A stretch of DNA of 64,000 bases from Planktothricoides raciborskii GIHE-MW2. GTDB taxonomy: Bacteria > Cyanobacteriota > Cyanobacteriia > Cyanobacteriales > Laspinemataceae. Location of the stretch: assembly GCF_040564635.1 (NCBI RefSeq), contig NZ_CP159837.1:5567001-5631000 (forward strand), read 5' to 3'. The position numbers and the translations under genes are program-made. Below are positions 54,492 through 63,584 of the stretch, in pieces (position 1 is the first letter of the stretch; every line of letters begins with the position of its first letter). The notes below the pieces were generated by a model. The model had not been told where the DNA came from, made no database searches, and worked only from the letters and a program-made list of their open reading frames with translations.

Positions 54492-54788
54492 CTATTTTCG
54501 TTTAATCGCGTCTTCAAAAATTGCCATTTGTTCGGGAGTAAAATTTTCTCCAATCTTTGATAAAAGTTCTATGGCTAATATGCCACGTGAATGTTGTTTC
54601 AATTCTTCATCTGACATACTATTAAACTCATCAAAAGGTAAATTATCTTCAAATAACTTAACTAAAAGCTTTACCATTTCTGAATAATTCAGATCCTCCT
54701 TGAATAAAGGATCCTCTTCCATCAAAAGGGAAACGATATTTTCAATTCTTTTAACCATTGATTCTTGTCTAATATCTGTTGATAACAT
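54492..54788 (-). CDS. PIN-toxin antitoxin, copy 1
   Basis: 98 aa from the ATG at 54788, preceded by GAGAGGTAAT. MLSTDIRQESMVKRIENIVS starts an acidic helical protein ending in EQMAIFEDAIKRK. It is about 70% identical to copy 2 at 55378; the divergence is mostly in the middle. It does not match a standard VapB DNA-binding motif that I can see. It lies 6 bp upstream of the frameshifted toxin. Confidence 0.6.
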   Translation of the reverse strand: MLSTDIRQESMVKRIENIVSLLMEEDPLFKEDLNYSEMVKLLVKLFEDNLPFDEFNSMSDEELKQHSRGILAIELLSKIGENFTPEQMAIFEDAIKRK

Positions 54789-54970
54789 AATTATTACCTC
54801 TCTACCGTTGATGACTATTATATCAGGTTTTTGAATTTTCGGCCATATCATGCGATAATGCGATCGCTCATCTATCCTAACATAGACATCTCCAAATATC
54901 CTTGCGGTTACAATTATCACTAATTACCATTATTGGTAAGAGAATTGTTAGGGTTAGGGGTGCGATCGCT

Positions 54971-55375
54971 TTATAAAGCTACCCAATTCTCTAAATTCAA
55001 ACCCTCAACCCTAGCTAAATCAGTATCATTAGAAACCACAATTAAATCTTTGACTATCGCAGTCGCCGCAATTAAGATATCTTCAGTTTGAATCGGTAAA
55101 CCCCTTAATCTTAAATTAGCATGGATCTCGGCGGCTTTTTCTAAAATTGCCAAATCATCTAAAAGAATAATCGGATATTTTTGACAAAAATCCTCAAATC
55201 TTGCCCGTTGTTTAGGAGCATTAACAGCTAAAAATCCTCTCCTAATTTCAAAGTAAGTTATACAGCTAATAAAAATATTTTCTTCTTTAGCATCAACAGC
55301 TAAAATTTTTTGCAAAATTTGAATATTTTGCTTAATTGCCAAAGACACGATATTAGTATCTAATAAATAATTCAT
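54971..55375 (-). CDS. PIN-domain toxin, copy 2 (intact)
   Basis: 134 aa. The full PIN set is present: D7 in LLDTNIVS, E in YFEIRRGF, D in TEDILIAATA, and D in SNDTDLARVEGL. It starts 2 bp after its antitoxin. It is a VapC-type RNase toxin, and the only complete toxin of the three related copies in the block 54080-56205. Confidence 0.82.
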   Translation of the reverse strand: MNYLLDTNIVSLAIKQNIQILQKILAVDAKEENIFISCITYFEIRRGFLAVNAPKQRARFEDFCQKYPIILLDDLAILEKAAEIHANLRLRGLPIQTEDILIAATAIVKDLIVVSNDTDLARVEGLNLENWVAL

Positions 55376-55377
55376 AA

Positions 55378-55674
55378 TTATTTCCGTTTAATTGCGTCTT
55401 CAAAAATAGCCATTTGCTCAGGGGTAAAATCTTCACCTATTTTAGCCAAAACTTGTACCGCCATCATTTTATCACAACGATTTTTTAAGCTTTCCTCTGA
55501 TATACTATTAAATTCTTCAAAAGATAAGCATTTCTCAAACACTTCAGCTAAGTGTGCCACGATTTCTGAATAATTCAGATCCTCTTTGAATAAAGGATCT
55601 TCCTCCATCAAAATGGAAACGATATTTTCAATTCTTTTAACTATTGATTCTTGTCTAATATCTGTTGATAACAT
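55378..55674 (-). CDS. PIN-toxin antitoxin, copy 2
   Basis: 98 aa from the ATG at 55674, where AGGTACTAATT precedes it. Starts MLSTDIRQESIVKRIENIVS and ends EQMAIFEDAIKRK, like copy 1. The middle (LAEVFEKCLSFEEFNSISEE) differs, perhaps for partner specificity. Probably neutralises the intact toxin 2 bp downstream. Confidence 0.62.
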   Translation of the reverse strand: MLSTDIRQESIVKRIENIVSILMEEDPLFKEDLNYSEIVAHLAEVFEKCLSFEEFNSISEESLKNRCDKMMAVQVLAKIGEDFTPEQMAIFEDAIKRK

Positions 55675-55881
55675 AATTAGTACCTCGCTACTGTTGATGA
55701 CTATTATATCAGATTTTTTAATTTTCGGCCATATAATGCGATAATGCGATCGCTCATCTATCCTAACATAGACATCTCCAAATATCCTTGCGGTTACACT
55801 TATCACTAATTACCATTATTGGTAAGAGAATTTTTAGGGTTAGGGGTGCGATCGCTTGTTTGTGGGAAAAGTGCGATCGCT

Positions 55882-56205
55882 TTATAAGTCTGACCAATTC
55901 TCTAAATTTAACCCCTTAACTCTGGCTAAATCAGTATTATTAGAAACCACAATTAAATCTTTGACTATCGCAGTCGCCGCAATTAAAATATCTTCAGCTT
56001 GAATCGGTAAACCTCTTAATCTTAGATTAGCACGCCACTTGGCGCCAGTTGACGCCACTTGCTCTACTTGGGGAGACCCCAAGACCGCAGTGGCTTCTCT
56101 ACTTGGGGAGACCCCAAGATCGCACTGGCTTCTCTACTTGGGGAGACCCCAAGACCGCAGTGGCTTATGAACTTCGGCGGCTTTTTCTAAAATTGCCAAA
56201 TCATC
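55882..56205 (-). pseudogene. PIN-domain toxin, copy 3, split by a repeat insertion
   Basis: The C-terminal part (RGLPIQAEDILIAATAIVKD, LARVKGLNLENWSDL) is colinear with copy 2. It is then interrupted by a 140-bp insert (about 56031-56172), after which LDDLAILEKAAE continues near 56174-56205 and the match ends. No antitoxin copy follows. It is dead. Confidence 0.72.
56031..56172. repeat. Insert of three 35-bp tandem repeats within PIN copy 3
   Basis: A short palindrome CGCCACTTGGCGCCAGTTGA is followed by three copies of a 35-bp unit around CTTGGGGAGACCCCAAG, itself a hairpin. The flanks match the intact gene copy up to the insert on both sides. Confidence 0.8.
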
Positions 56206-56250
56206 TCCTAGGGAAGGGGCAACGGGGTGTGGAGCAGAGGGGCAGAGGAT

Positions 56251-56345
56251 CTTCTGGTGCTTCTGGTGCTTCTGGTGCTTCTGGTGCGGGGGAGAGCAAC
56301 CAAAGAATCCCTACCCAAAGAATCCCTACCCAATAATCAATAATC
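56251..56345. repeat. CTTCTGGTG minisatellite and CCCTACCCAAAGAAT repeat
   Basis: A 9-bp unit CTTCTGGTG occurs four times at about 56251-56284, then CAAAGAATCCCTACC twice and AATCAATA three times. No gene. Confidence 0.7.
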
Positions 56346-56358
56346 AATAACCAATAAC

Positions 56359-56388
56359 AAAAGGGCTCAGATTACTCTGAACCCTTTT
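56359..56388 (-). terminator. Rho-independent terminator of the small peptide gene
   Basis: AAAAGGGTTCAGA-GTAA-TCTGAGCCCTTTT on the minus strand, with 12 nearly perfect pairs and a T-rich end. It lies 56 bp after the 44-aa ORF at 56444-56578. Confidence 0.75.
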
Positions 56389-56443
56389 GCATAATTTTGA
56401 AAAATAAAAGTTGCCATTTGTTTAATAGCGAAAATTAAAGGAG

Positions 56444-56578
56444 CTAATCAACCGCAAGCATGGATAAAACTTGAGATAAGTTCATATTAACGCTGGTCGA
56501 AGCTTTCGGCGGACTCAGGTTGAGGACTAACTGAAGTAAGCCGGTAATAATCGCCGCTTGAATAAATTTTTGTAACAT
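56444..56578 (-). CDS. Candidate 44-aa small protein with hydrophobic N-terminus
   Basis: The ATG at 56578 follows a GGGAG site at a suitable distance. The frame reads MLQKFIQAAIITGLLQLVLN then LSPPKASTSVNMNLSQ and ends LAVD. The N-terminal half is one hydrophobic segment and the rest polar, like a small membrane or exported peptide. It has its own ribosome site and terminator, which supports real expression, but I know no family. Confidence 0.5.
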   Translation of the reverse strand: MLQKFIQAAIITGLLQLVLNLSPPKASTSVNMNLSQVLSMLAVD

Positions 56579-56599
56579 AATTGGGTGTCTCCCATATCA

Positions 56600-57105
56600 G
56601 AGCAGTATCAGCCAGAAACTCTATATAAATAGAATGTAGAAAATACTCATAAGTTTCAGACCCCGTTATGTGCCACTGTTTCAAGTGGCTAACGGTAATG
56701 ACACTCCCTCAAACCGGGCTACCGGGGAAAATATTCTTTTTTTATTGCCCGTTCAGACCATCTCTAGCGATCGCCATTCTCGCAAAAAGGAGGTAAGTCA
56801 TAAGATTAATCTCAGTCTACGCCACTGGAAGTCATCAAAACTGATGCCTGAATCACAAAAATGATTAGAATTTGAGTGGACGAGGCGCAGGTCTTGGGTG
56901 GGCGAGGGTGGGCGAGGGTGGACGAGGGTGCAGAAAACAAAGATCATATTAAACTACACTGGACAATCTCTCGACTGGCACTGACAAAGGATTACTCAAT
57001 GGTTCCGTTAGTGGATGCAGTCGAGGGAAAATTTTCCTAAGAGGGAGTATCAATTATACATACTATAACATAGTACATAAGGGGTTTCACCTATCATCGG
57101 AGAAA
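56600..57105. other. Intergenic region with GGCGAGGGTG minisatellite
   Basis: Nothing coding is supported. At 56897-56931 a 10-bp GGCGAGGGTG unit occurs about four times. The stretch 57050-57090 is AT-rich and may hold a promoter. Confidence 0.4.
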
Positions 57106-57117
57106 TTACAGATTTTG

Positions 57118-57181
57118 CGGGAAATTTTTGCGGGAAATTTTTGCGGGAAATTTTTGCGGGAAATTTTTGCGGGAAATTTTA
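57118..57181. repeat. 14-bp tandem repeat GCGGGAAATTTTT
   Basis: Five copies of a 13-14-bp unit at 57118-57181, just after the stop of the DUF58 gene. Confidence 0.8.
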
Positions 57182-57208
57182 TTTGATCCTTCTGCTGGTA
57201 AGCGGGAA

Positions 57209-58450
57209 TTATTTGCTCCTCGATTGCAGTTGCAGTTGCAGCGATCGCTCTGGGTCAATTTGGATGCCGGGGAAAGTCTGATGAGAAACCGGGTTTCTTT
57301 GTATAATCTCTGCCACCCCACCAACATTCTTATAGAAACCCGGTTTCTTTGCCTCTAAGTTCGGCCAGAATACCCAACGACTGCCCGGAGGTAAATTATT
57401 AAGACTTTCTGGATTTTGGGTGAGCCAAATTACAGGAATACTGGGTAATTCTGCTGAGGTCGGTTCTTGGGCATTGGTGGCGGCTAAAGTTTCCAAAACT
57501 CGGCGGTTGCCATGAACTAAACCTGTGGTGGCAGTCCAAAGTCGGACATTCATTTGATTTCGACTGGCGTAAAAATATAGCGAGGCAGCGGCAATGACCG
57601 CTTGTTCAAAGTAGTCAAAATTCCACGGACTGCCACTATCAAGGGCGATCGCTACTTCTTGTCCCCCGGTGGAAGTTTCTAATTCTCGGACGCGGAGTTC
57701 TCCGTAACGCGCACTACTACGCCAGTGAACCATGCGGATCGGATCGCCATAGCGGTAGGGTCTCAGGTTCCGGGTGATTCCTTCGTTGGCGTTATGGAAT
57801 CGGCGATCGCTTTGATTTTGGTTGGTTTCTTGATCGCCGATATTTTCGATCAGGGGACAGGTGTTTAAGGGTAAAACTTTGGGATAAACGATCGCCGTTG
57901 CCGGGACTTGGCGCGATCGCCGACACCAAAATAAGCCCAAAGGAGTTCCGGTTCTCAGTTGGACTTCATGCCAATGGTAAACTCCCCGTCGTTGGGTTGG
58001 TTGATAATAAACCCAGCGATAAACCTGATTTGCGGGAATTTCTTCGATCGCGGTGGTTACGGGTTCGCCCAAGACCCAAGGTAAAATATCTTGGATTTGT
58101 AATAGAGTTTTCGGTTGGGACGTAGGATTGGTAATTTCTATTTCAATTCTGAGGTCATCCCCCGCGCTAATGGGTTGAGTAGAAATACGGTGAAGTTGCA
58201 AAGAACGCAGCGATCGCACGGGCAACACCGCAGCGATCGATAAAAGTGCGATCGTCACCCCACTAATCACATACAACCAACCGGACATAGTATTAGTAGC
58301 CGCCCCAAAGAAGAAAATCGCCAAAGCCAACAGTAACCAACCGGCATAAGCGGGTGTGGCCCACCGAGTTTCCAGCCAGTTGGCAATTTTGTGGCGGATT
58401 TTCTCACGGGCTTTTTTGGTAGAGATGCGATCGCTGTGATTCATATCCAT
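57209..58450 (-). CDS. DUF58 domain protein
   Basis: 413 aa. Two N-terminal hydrophobic segments (GWLLLALAIFFFGAATNTMS, VISGVTIALLSIAAVLPV) anchor it. Then comes a beta-rich region and the DUF58 block RNLRPYRYGDPIRMVHWRSSARYGELRVRELE (given here only as the family signature RYGDP...HWRSSARYGEL). The C-terminus (EAKKPGFYKNVGG, IIQRNPVSHQ) is encoded by palindromic repeats. DUF58 proteins often sit with MoxR ATPases; none is here. Confidence 0.85.
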   Translation of the reverse strand: MDMNHSDRISTKKAREKIRHKIANWLETRWATPAYAGWLLLALAIFFFGAATNTMSGWLYVISGVTIALLSIAAVLPVRSLRSLQLHRISTQPISAGDDLRIEIEITNPTSQPKTLLQIQDILPWVLGEPVTTAIEEIPANQVYRWVYYQPTQRRGVYHWHEVQLRTGTPLGLFWCRRSRQVPATAIVYPKVLPLNTCPLIENIGDQETNQNQSDRRFHNANEGITRNLRPYRYGDPIRMVHWRSSARYGELRVRELETSTGGQEVAIALDSGSPWNFDYFEQAVIAAASLYFYASRNQMNVRLWTATTGLVHGNRRVLETLAATNAQEPTSAELPSIPVIWLTQNPESLNNLPPGSRWVFWPNLEAKKPGFYKNVGGVAEIIQRNPVSHQTFPGIQIDPERSLQLQLQSRSK

Positions 58451-58539
58451 GTTTATTCGGCCTTGTTGCTACGTCTATAAAGGGATTTTCTAGGACAATC
58501 TTAACTTTATGCGGTCGGAAAACTCCCATCTGCCTGTAG

Positions 58540-58972
58540 GGGCGATCGCTTTTCTGCCAACTCTAAGAAACCGGGTTTCTTTTTTGGGTGATAAAGATAA
58601 CTGTTGGTAGCCCAGAAGAAACCCGGTTTCTGGGTATATGCGATCGCTTTTCTGCCAAGTAGGGGCGAAGCATTCCCGCAAAAAGTCTCCGCTTTTCACC
58701 AATAACCTATATACGGGAATGCTTCGCCCTCCGGGATAATCATAATAATATATCTGCCTGTAGGGGCGATCGCATTCCCGCAGAAAATCTCCGCTTTTCA
58801 AGTCTAAGAAACCGGGTTTCTTTTTTCGGTGACAAAGATAACTGTTGGTAGCCCAGAAGAAACCCGGTTTCTGGGTATAAAAACATGGGGTTTAGGGCGA
58901 AGCATGACCGGAATAAATTTCTAGTTTTAACCGATAAATTATTTGCGGTCATGCTTCGCCCCTACAATTATA
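58540..58972. repeat. Cluster of palindromic and GGGCGAAGCAT repeats
   Basis: Two AGAAACCGGGTTTCT / GAAACCCGGTTTCT double palindromes (58564-58632 and 58805-58873) share the spacer GATAACTGTTGGTAGCCCAG. Between and after them are two GGGCGAAGCAT hairpin elements (about 58661-58733 and 58893-58965) with different interiors. No gene is seen from 58451 to 59180. Confidence 0.8.
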
Positions 58973-59180
58973 TAAAATATATAAAATAAATAAAATAAAA
59001 AATCAAACCGGGGATGGGTTTCTATTCGCCTATCTGTCCGACTTGGGTCGCCCCACCAAATTCAGATCGCAATTAAAACCCATTCATTTATCAATAGCTT
59101 GGCCATTTTATTGACATATAAACCACCGGACACAGGAATACCCTGTTAAGTAGGTGGGCAGAAATAAATGCACCACAGAC

Positions 59181-59274
59181 CATATCAAAAGAAAAACTGT
59201 CATTCCCGCGAAGGCGGGAATCCAAAGCCTATCGGCGGAGAACGAAAAGTGCAATTAATTATGTTCACCTACTT
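59181..59274. repeat. 94-bp inverted repeat, left of the HEAT gene
   Basis: CATATCA...CCTACTT, containing the hairpin ATTCCCGCGAAGGCGGGAAT. It is matched, in opposite orientation and equal length, by 61507-61600. Confidence 0.8.
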
Positions 59275-59295
59275 ATAAGTTGCTGAAGATATTGT

Positions 59296-61476
59296 TTATA
59301 AATGAGGATTTCCAGGGTCTATTTTTCTTAAACTCTCTATCGCTCGCAAACGGATATTTTTATTCTGAGTAGTTTTGATAACTTTAACCAAACCCGCGAT
59401 CGCCTCTAGATTGCCTGGATCGATTTTCCCTAAACTCTCTGCTGCCTCCCCACGGGTATATTCATTCCGAGTAGTTTTGATAACTTTAACCAAACCCGCG
59501 ATCGCCTCTAGATTGCCTGGATCGATTTTCCATAAACTCTCTGCTGCCTGAATCCGGGTATATTTATTCTGAGTAGTTTGGATAACTTTAAGCAAACCCG
59601 CGATCGCCTCTTGATTGCCTTGTCCGATTTTCTCTAAACTCCGAATTGCCAGCCTACGGATATATTCATTCGGAGTAGTTTTGATAACTTTAACCAAACC
59701 CGCGATCGCCTCTTGATTGCCTTGTCCGATTTTCTCTAAACTCTCTGCTGCTTGCAAACGGGTATTTTCATCCTGAGTAGTTTCGATAACTTTAAGCAAA
59801 CCCGCGATCGCCTCTTGATTGCCTTGTCCGATTTTCCCTAAACTCTCAATTGCCTCCCTACGGGTATTTTCATTTCGAGTGGTTTCGATAACTTTAAGCA
59901 AACCCGCGATCGCCTCTTGATTGCCTTGTCCGATTTTCTCTAAACTCCGAATTGCCAGCCTACGGATATATTCATTCTGAGTAGTTTGGATAACTTTAAC
60001 CAAACCCGCGATCGCCCCTGGATTGCCTGGATCGATTTTCCATAAACTCTCTGCTGCCTGAATCCGGGTATATTGATCCTGAGTAGTTTCGATAACTTTA
60101 ACCAAACCCGCGATCGCCCCTGGATTGCCTGGATCGATTTCCTCTAAACTCACTGCTGCCTGAATACGGATATTGTCATCCTGAGTAGTTTGGATAACTT
60201 TAACCAAACCCGCGATCGCCTCTAGATTGCCTTGTCCGATTTTCCCTAAACTCACTGCTGCCTGAATACGGATATTGTCATCCTGAGTAGTTTGGATAAC
60301 TTTAACCAAACCCGCGATCGCCTCTAGATTGCCTTGTCCGATTTTCCCTAAACTCACTGCTGCCTGAATACGGATATTGTCATCCTGAGTAGTTTGGATA
60401 ACTTTAACCAAACCCGCGATCGCCCCTGGATTGCCTGGATCGATTTTCCATAAACTCTCTGCTGCCTGAATCCGGGTATATTGATCCTGAGTAGTTTCGA
60501 TAAGTTTAACCAAACCCGCGATCACAATAGGAATGCCTTGTCCGATTTTCCCTAAAGTCTCGGCTGCCTGCCTACGGGTATATTCATTCTGAGTAGTTTC
60601 AATAACTTTAACCAAACCCGCGATCGCCGCTGGATTGCCTTGTCCGATTTTCCCTAAACTCTCTATCGCTTGCCAACGGGTAGATTCACTATGAGTAGTT
60701 TCGATAACTTTAAGCAACTCAGCGATTTGATTCTGAGTTGCTTCATCCTGGGGAGTATCCGGGGGACTGGCAATCAGTTCCAACAACTCTGGGGGAATAG
60801 AGATAGTAATATTATTCCCCAAATCAACTCGATCGCCTTTAATCGTTAACTGAATAACTTCACCTTTTGCCTCCTCATATCTCTTGCGGCGATAATGCCC
60901 CATTGCGCGGGCAAAAATCAGTAACTTTTCAAACTCTGGAATCGGTTGATGCAGCATTTCCGTCAGAGAAACCAAGCGCATTAAATCCGCTGGATTCTCT
61001 CCAAGCGCCCGTTCAAAAGCTGCCACCAACCGTCTCACGGACTCTTGCGGATTAATATAAGCTAAAGCCGCCCAAGTTTGAGACTCCGCAAAATCTTTAT
61101 AATAGAAATCAGGATGATCTAAATCCCGCCGTACATAAGCCAGCAACAACCCCGCCACTTCTTGCAAGCGTTTTTCCGTAAACTTAGGATGATTTTTAAA
61201 CTGGTTCAGCAACTCTTGACGAACTGTACTATCCATTTCATAAAGTTCATCCCCCACCTCATCACAAAGACTAGAAAGAATTAAATCAGAAACCGCAATC
61301 CAAGGAATCCCTAGCGGTTTCTGCTCAATATCTCGTTGAAAATTTCCCCAGATACAATAGAGTAAATCCGGGGTTAAAGCCAAGGGTAAAGCCGCATGGT
61401 AAGCTAAATAAACATGGGCATCACTAAACCTTTTTTTAAAAGCAGCAATTCGCCGTTGGGCAGCATCAAGTTTCAT
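59296..61476 (-). CDS. HEAT-repeat protein (14 near-identical repeats)
   Basis: 726 aa. Residues 1-245 form a unique helical domain (DAHVYLAYHAALPLALTPDL, WAALAYINPQESVRRLVAAF). From about 248 come 14 tandem 34-residue HEAT units built on AIAGLVKVIETTQDEYTR then QAAESLGKIGQG. Each is encoded by 102 bp with a HIP1-type CGCGATCGCC inside, and neighbours are almost identical. Such solenoids bind proteins or peptides. It is enclosed by 94-bp inverted repeats and has no signal peptide. Confidence 0.83.
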   Translation of the reverse strand: MKLDAAQRRIAAFKKRFSDAHVYLAYHAALPLALTPDLLYCIWGNFQRDIEQKPLGIPWIAVSDLILSSLCDEVGDELYEMDSTVRQELLNQFKNHPKFTEKRLQEVAGLLLAYVRRDLDHPDFYYKDFAESQTWAALAYINPQESVRRLVAAFERALGENPADLMRLVSLTEMLHQPIPEFEKLLIFARAMGHYRRKRYEEAKGEVIQLTIKGDRVDLGNNITISIPPELLELIASPPDTPQDEATQNQIAELLKVIETTHSESTRWQAIESLGKIGQGNPAAIAGLVKVIETTQNEYTRRQAAETLGKIGQGIPIVIAGLVKLIETTQDQYTRIQAAESLWKIDPGNPGAIAGLVKVIQTTQDDNIRIQAAVSLGKIGQGNLEAIAGLVKVIQTTQDDNIRIQAAVSLGKIGQGNLEAIAGLVKVIQTTQDDNIRIQAAVSLEEIDPGNPGAIAGLVKVIETTQDQYTRIQAAESLWKIDPGNPGAIAGLVKVIQTTQNEYIRRLAIRSLEKIGQGNQEAIAGLLKVIETTRNENTRREAIESLGKIGQGNQEAIAGLLKVIETTQDENTRLQAAESLEKIGQGNQEAIAGLVKVIKTTPNEYIRRLAIRSLEKIGQGNQEAIAGLLKVIQTTQNKYTRIQAAESLWKIDPGNLEAIAGLVKVIKTTRNEYTRGEAAESLGKIDPGNLEAIAGLVKVIKTTQNKNIRLRAIESLRKIDPGNPHL

Positions 61477-61506
61477 AGTTAATTAATAATATTATTCTGA
61501 TTATTT

Positions 61507-61600
61507 AAGTAGGTGAACATAATTAATTGCACTTTTCGTTCCGCGCCGTAAATCCTTGGATTCCCGCCTTCGCGGGAATGACAGTTTTTCTTCTGATATG
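61507..61600. repeat. 94-bp inverted repeat, right of the HEAT gene
   Basis: Reverse complement of 59181-59274, with differences mainly in a 15-nt inner part (AATCCAAGGATTTACGGC against AATCCAAAGCCTATCGGC). Confidence 0.8.
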
Positions 61601-61703
61601 ATCTGTGAGTAAACTCCTCGTAGGTTGGGTTGAGGAACGAAACCCAACATTGATCTGTGAGTAAACTCCTCGTAGGTTGGGTTGAGGAACGAAACCCAAC
61701 ATT
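61600..61703. repeat. 52-bp direct repeat, two copies
   Basis: GATCTGTGAGTAAACTCCTC...GAACGAAACCCAACATT at 61600-61651 and 61652-61703, identical. Each contains TTGGGTT...AACCCAA, a hairpin. Confidence 0.85.
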
Positions 61704-61876
61704 TTTCTGTTAAGCATTGCTTTATTTCATCAGGACTTACGCAAGGACGCTATATATAGCGCATTAAGGATCAGGCGATCGCTTGATTCAGACAGAAGCA
61801 CGATATGCTTCCGGCACGCTACGTGCAAATCGCTGATAATAAAGAGAATCAATCTGTGTTTGAATTGATGAGTAAA

Positions 61877-62398
61877 CTAAATAAAAGAAAGTTTCAGAGA
61901 GGGATGTTTAAGCTCTTGGCTCAGGTAATCTGCTAATAAACCAGCTTTTAACTGATAGACAGTTTGAGAAACTTTCTTAGCCATACGAGTCAGAAAAACC
62001 CAAACCAATAAAGCGCAAGCAATGTGATTTTTTTGAATATTCGCTCGACGGCATTGACAAGATTCGATCCCGGTTAATTGTTTAATCTCTCGGTGGAATT
62101 CCTCAATTTTCCATCGCCGTTTACATTCAGATATGACTTCATCTATTGAAGACTGATTTAAATCATTTGTAGCTACATATTCCGTTCTGTTGGCAGAAAC
62201 AGTCACCCGAAATAGTTTGACTTTTTTATCCTTAGGAAATTTGTTGATTTTGATTATTTTTCCCTGTTTTTTTTCAATCTCAGACCAAATTAACTGTTCA
62301 ATAGGCTGATATTTTTTTTGACCTCCTGTATCATCAACCAACCGGTTTTTTTTGAGCGGAACATAATAAATTTTCCCCAAATTATCAATCAAAGCCAT
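61877..62398 (-). pseudogene. IS701-like transposase, C-terminal fragment
   Basis: 173 aa, the second part of one transposase. MALIDNLGKIYYVPLKKNRL begins just where the first part stops (TAATG). The catalytic Glu region is RRWKIEEFHREIKQLTGIE with YREK-like spacing. Natural re-start on the overlapping ATG is possible, but the sequence at the junction has lost the D.WYA catalytic block, see the next entry. Confidence 0.8.
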
Positions 62399-62925
62399 TA
62401 GCTTTTGGGCTGCATACCAGCTATAAGCACTTTCGCTACAGGAATCTTTTTTTTAAAGACGACATCATTCAGCATATCTGCTACATGATCCAGCTTGGTG
62501 TGACCATCCCCATCTGGATCGTAAATTCGATAATCAATCACTGAATAGTATCCCGTTTCGGGATTTACATAAATACAGCTTATTAAACCAATTCCTCGAA
62601 TCACTCGATGTTCATTGCCACTATATTGACGGCGGACAAGTTCAATTTTCGAGGAAAATCTCTTGTCGAGTACCGTATCATCAAAAACCAAACAAGCTTC
62701 GGGATGGCGAGGAAGTTCTGAATGCACTTTTTCCCAAATCACTTCGGGTGTTAAGTTTTCTGAATTCAAGTAACGATTAATTGTATCATGGCTAAACTCT
62801 TGAATATGTTCAGCGAAGTTGGTTAGAGTATAATTGATTTGGCTAGTCAGGAGATACTGGCAATAGTATAAATAATTGATGCTCATAGTTTTGGGCATGA
62901 ATTCTGATGCTATTTTAACATTCAT
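62398..62925 (-). pseudogene. IS701-like transposase, N-terminal fragment (frameshifted)
   Basis: 176 aa from the ATG at 62925 (MNVKIASEFMPKTMSINYLY). It carries the first catalytic Asp in ACLVFDDTVLDKRF (the DDT motif). Near 62412 the expected V-L-[MI]-D-S-W-Y-A is disturbed: the frame gives VLIAGMQPKS, while SWYAAQKLMA appears in the next frame, so a few bases were lost together with the second catalytic Asp. The transposase is therefore inactive. Confidence 0.8.
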
Positions 62926-63058
62926 TATTCTCCATTTCCAGATTTTTTTGGGGTTGGCGATCGCGCTTCTCCTTAGTACGCTACATATAGCGTCACTGCG
63001 TAAGTCCTGTTCATGTAGGAACCCAATGCCCAATCTACGTTATAAAGCTGATGCTAAA

Positions 63059-63553
63059 TTATCTTTTTTTCAGATATTTTTGAAAATATTCTCCGGCTTC
63101 TCTAACATCTGGATCTTCATGTTGTAACGCTCGTTGCGCTAACCTTTCAGTCAGGCAATGGTCAATCTTAATATACAGTTCTAATAACCGCCGATACTCT
63201 TCATGCGTCCCATCAGTCAACCACTCCTCTGCACTGTTTTCAATATTGGCTAATAACCAATTTTTCGGCAGAGAAAGAATCGCTTCTCGGCATAGTTCAA
63301 TATCGGCATGAGCAACAGTAGCTAAAGAGACTAAATCATTGAATAAACGCTGACGTTCTGATAAATTTAGGTAAAAAAATAATCGTAATGCCGTCCCTCT
63401 TTCTCTGGGATTTTGTAATCCTTGTTGAAGCATAGCTACTCGATCTGTACAACTGTTCAGAAATTCTTGACGACTCTGAATATAGCCTAATTCTCTGGTG
63501 ACAACGGATTGCCACAAGTCAATATTTTGAGCAGTTAATTGTTGACTTAGCAT
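63059..63553 (-). CDS. All-helical protein, possible immunity protein
   Basis: 164 aa. Helical throughout with HEAT/ARM-like turns (RGTALRLFFYLNLSERQRLF, ERLAQRALQHEDPDVREAGE). It starts after AAGGAGAATT, 31 bp downstream of the stop of a large gene that ends GWVYVGKKELK. I know no family. Small acidic helical genes directly after large toxin genes are often immunity proteins; that is an inference from position. Confidence 0.5.
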   Translation of the reverse strand: MLSQQLTAQNIDLWQSVVTRELGYIQSRQEFLNSCTDRVAMLQQGLQNPRERGTALRLFFYLNLSERQRLFNDLVSLATVAHADIELCREAILSLPKNWLLANIENSAEEWLTDGTHEEYRRLLELYIKIDHCLTERLAQRALQHEDPDVREAGEYFQKYLKKR

Positions 63554-63584
63554 AATTCTCCTTTTTTACTTTTTAGGTTTTAAG

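Larger units (their letters stand above)
61731..63009 (-). mobile_element. IS701/IS4-type insertion sequence with target duplication
   Basis: Inverted repeats of about 30 bp: CAGGACTTACGCAAGGACGC at 61731 and the inverse GCGTCACTGCGTAAGTCCTG ending at 63009. The 5-bp target TTCAT is duplicated on both sides (61726-61730 and 63010-63014). It is 1279 bp with one transposase gene that is now frameshifted. Confidence 0.88.

Noticed and set aside
56031-56172. Three 35-bp repeats as a CRISPR array
   Set aside because: The units are directly adjacent without spacers and lie inside a broken PIN gene.
59296-60720. 102-bp repeats as a CRISPR or satellite array
   Set aside because: They are in frame and code for regular 34-residue HEAT units.
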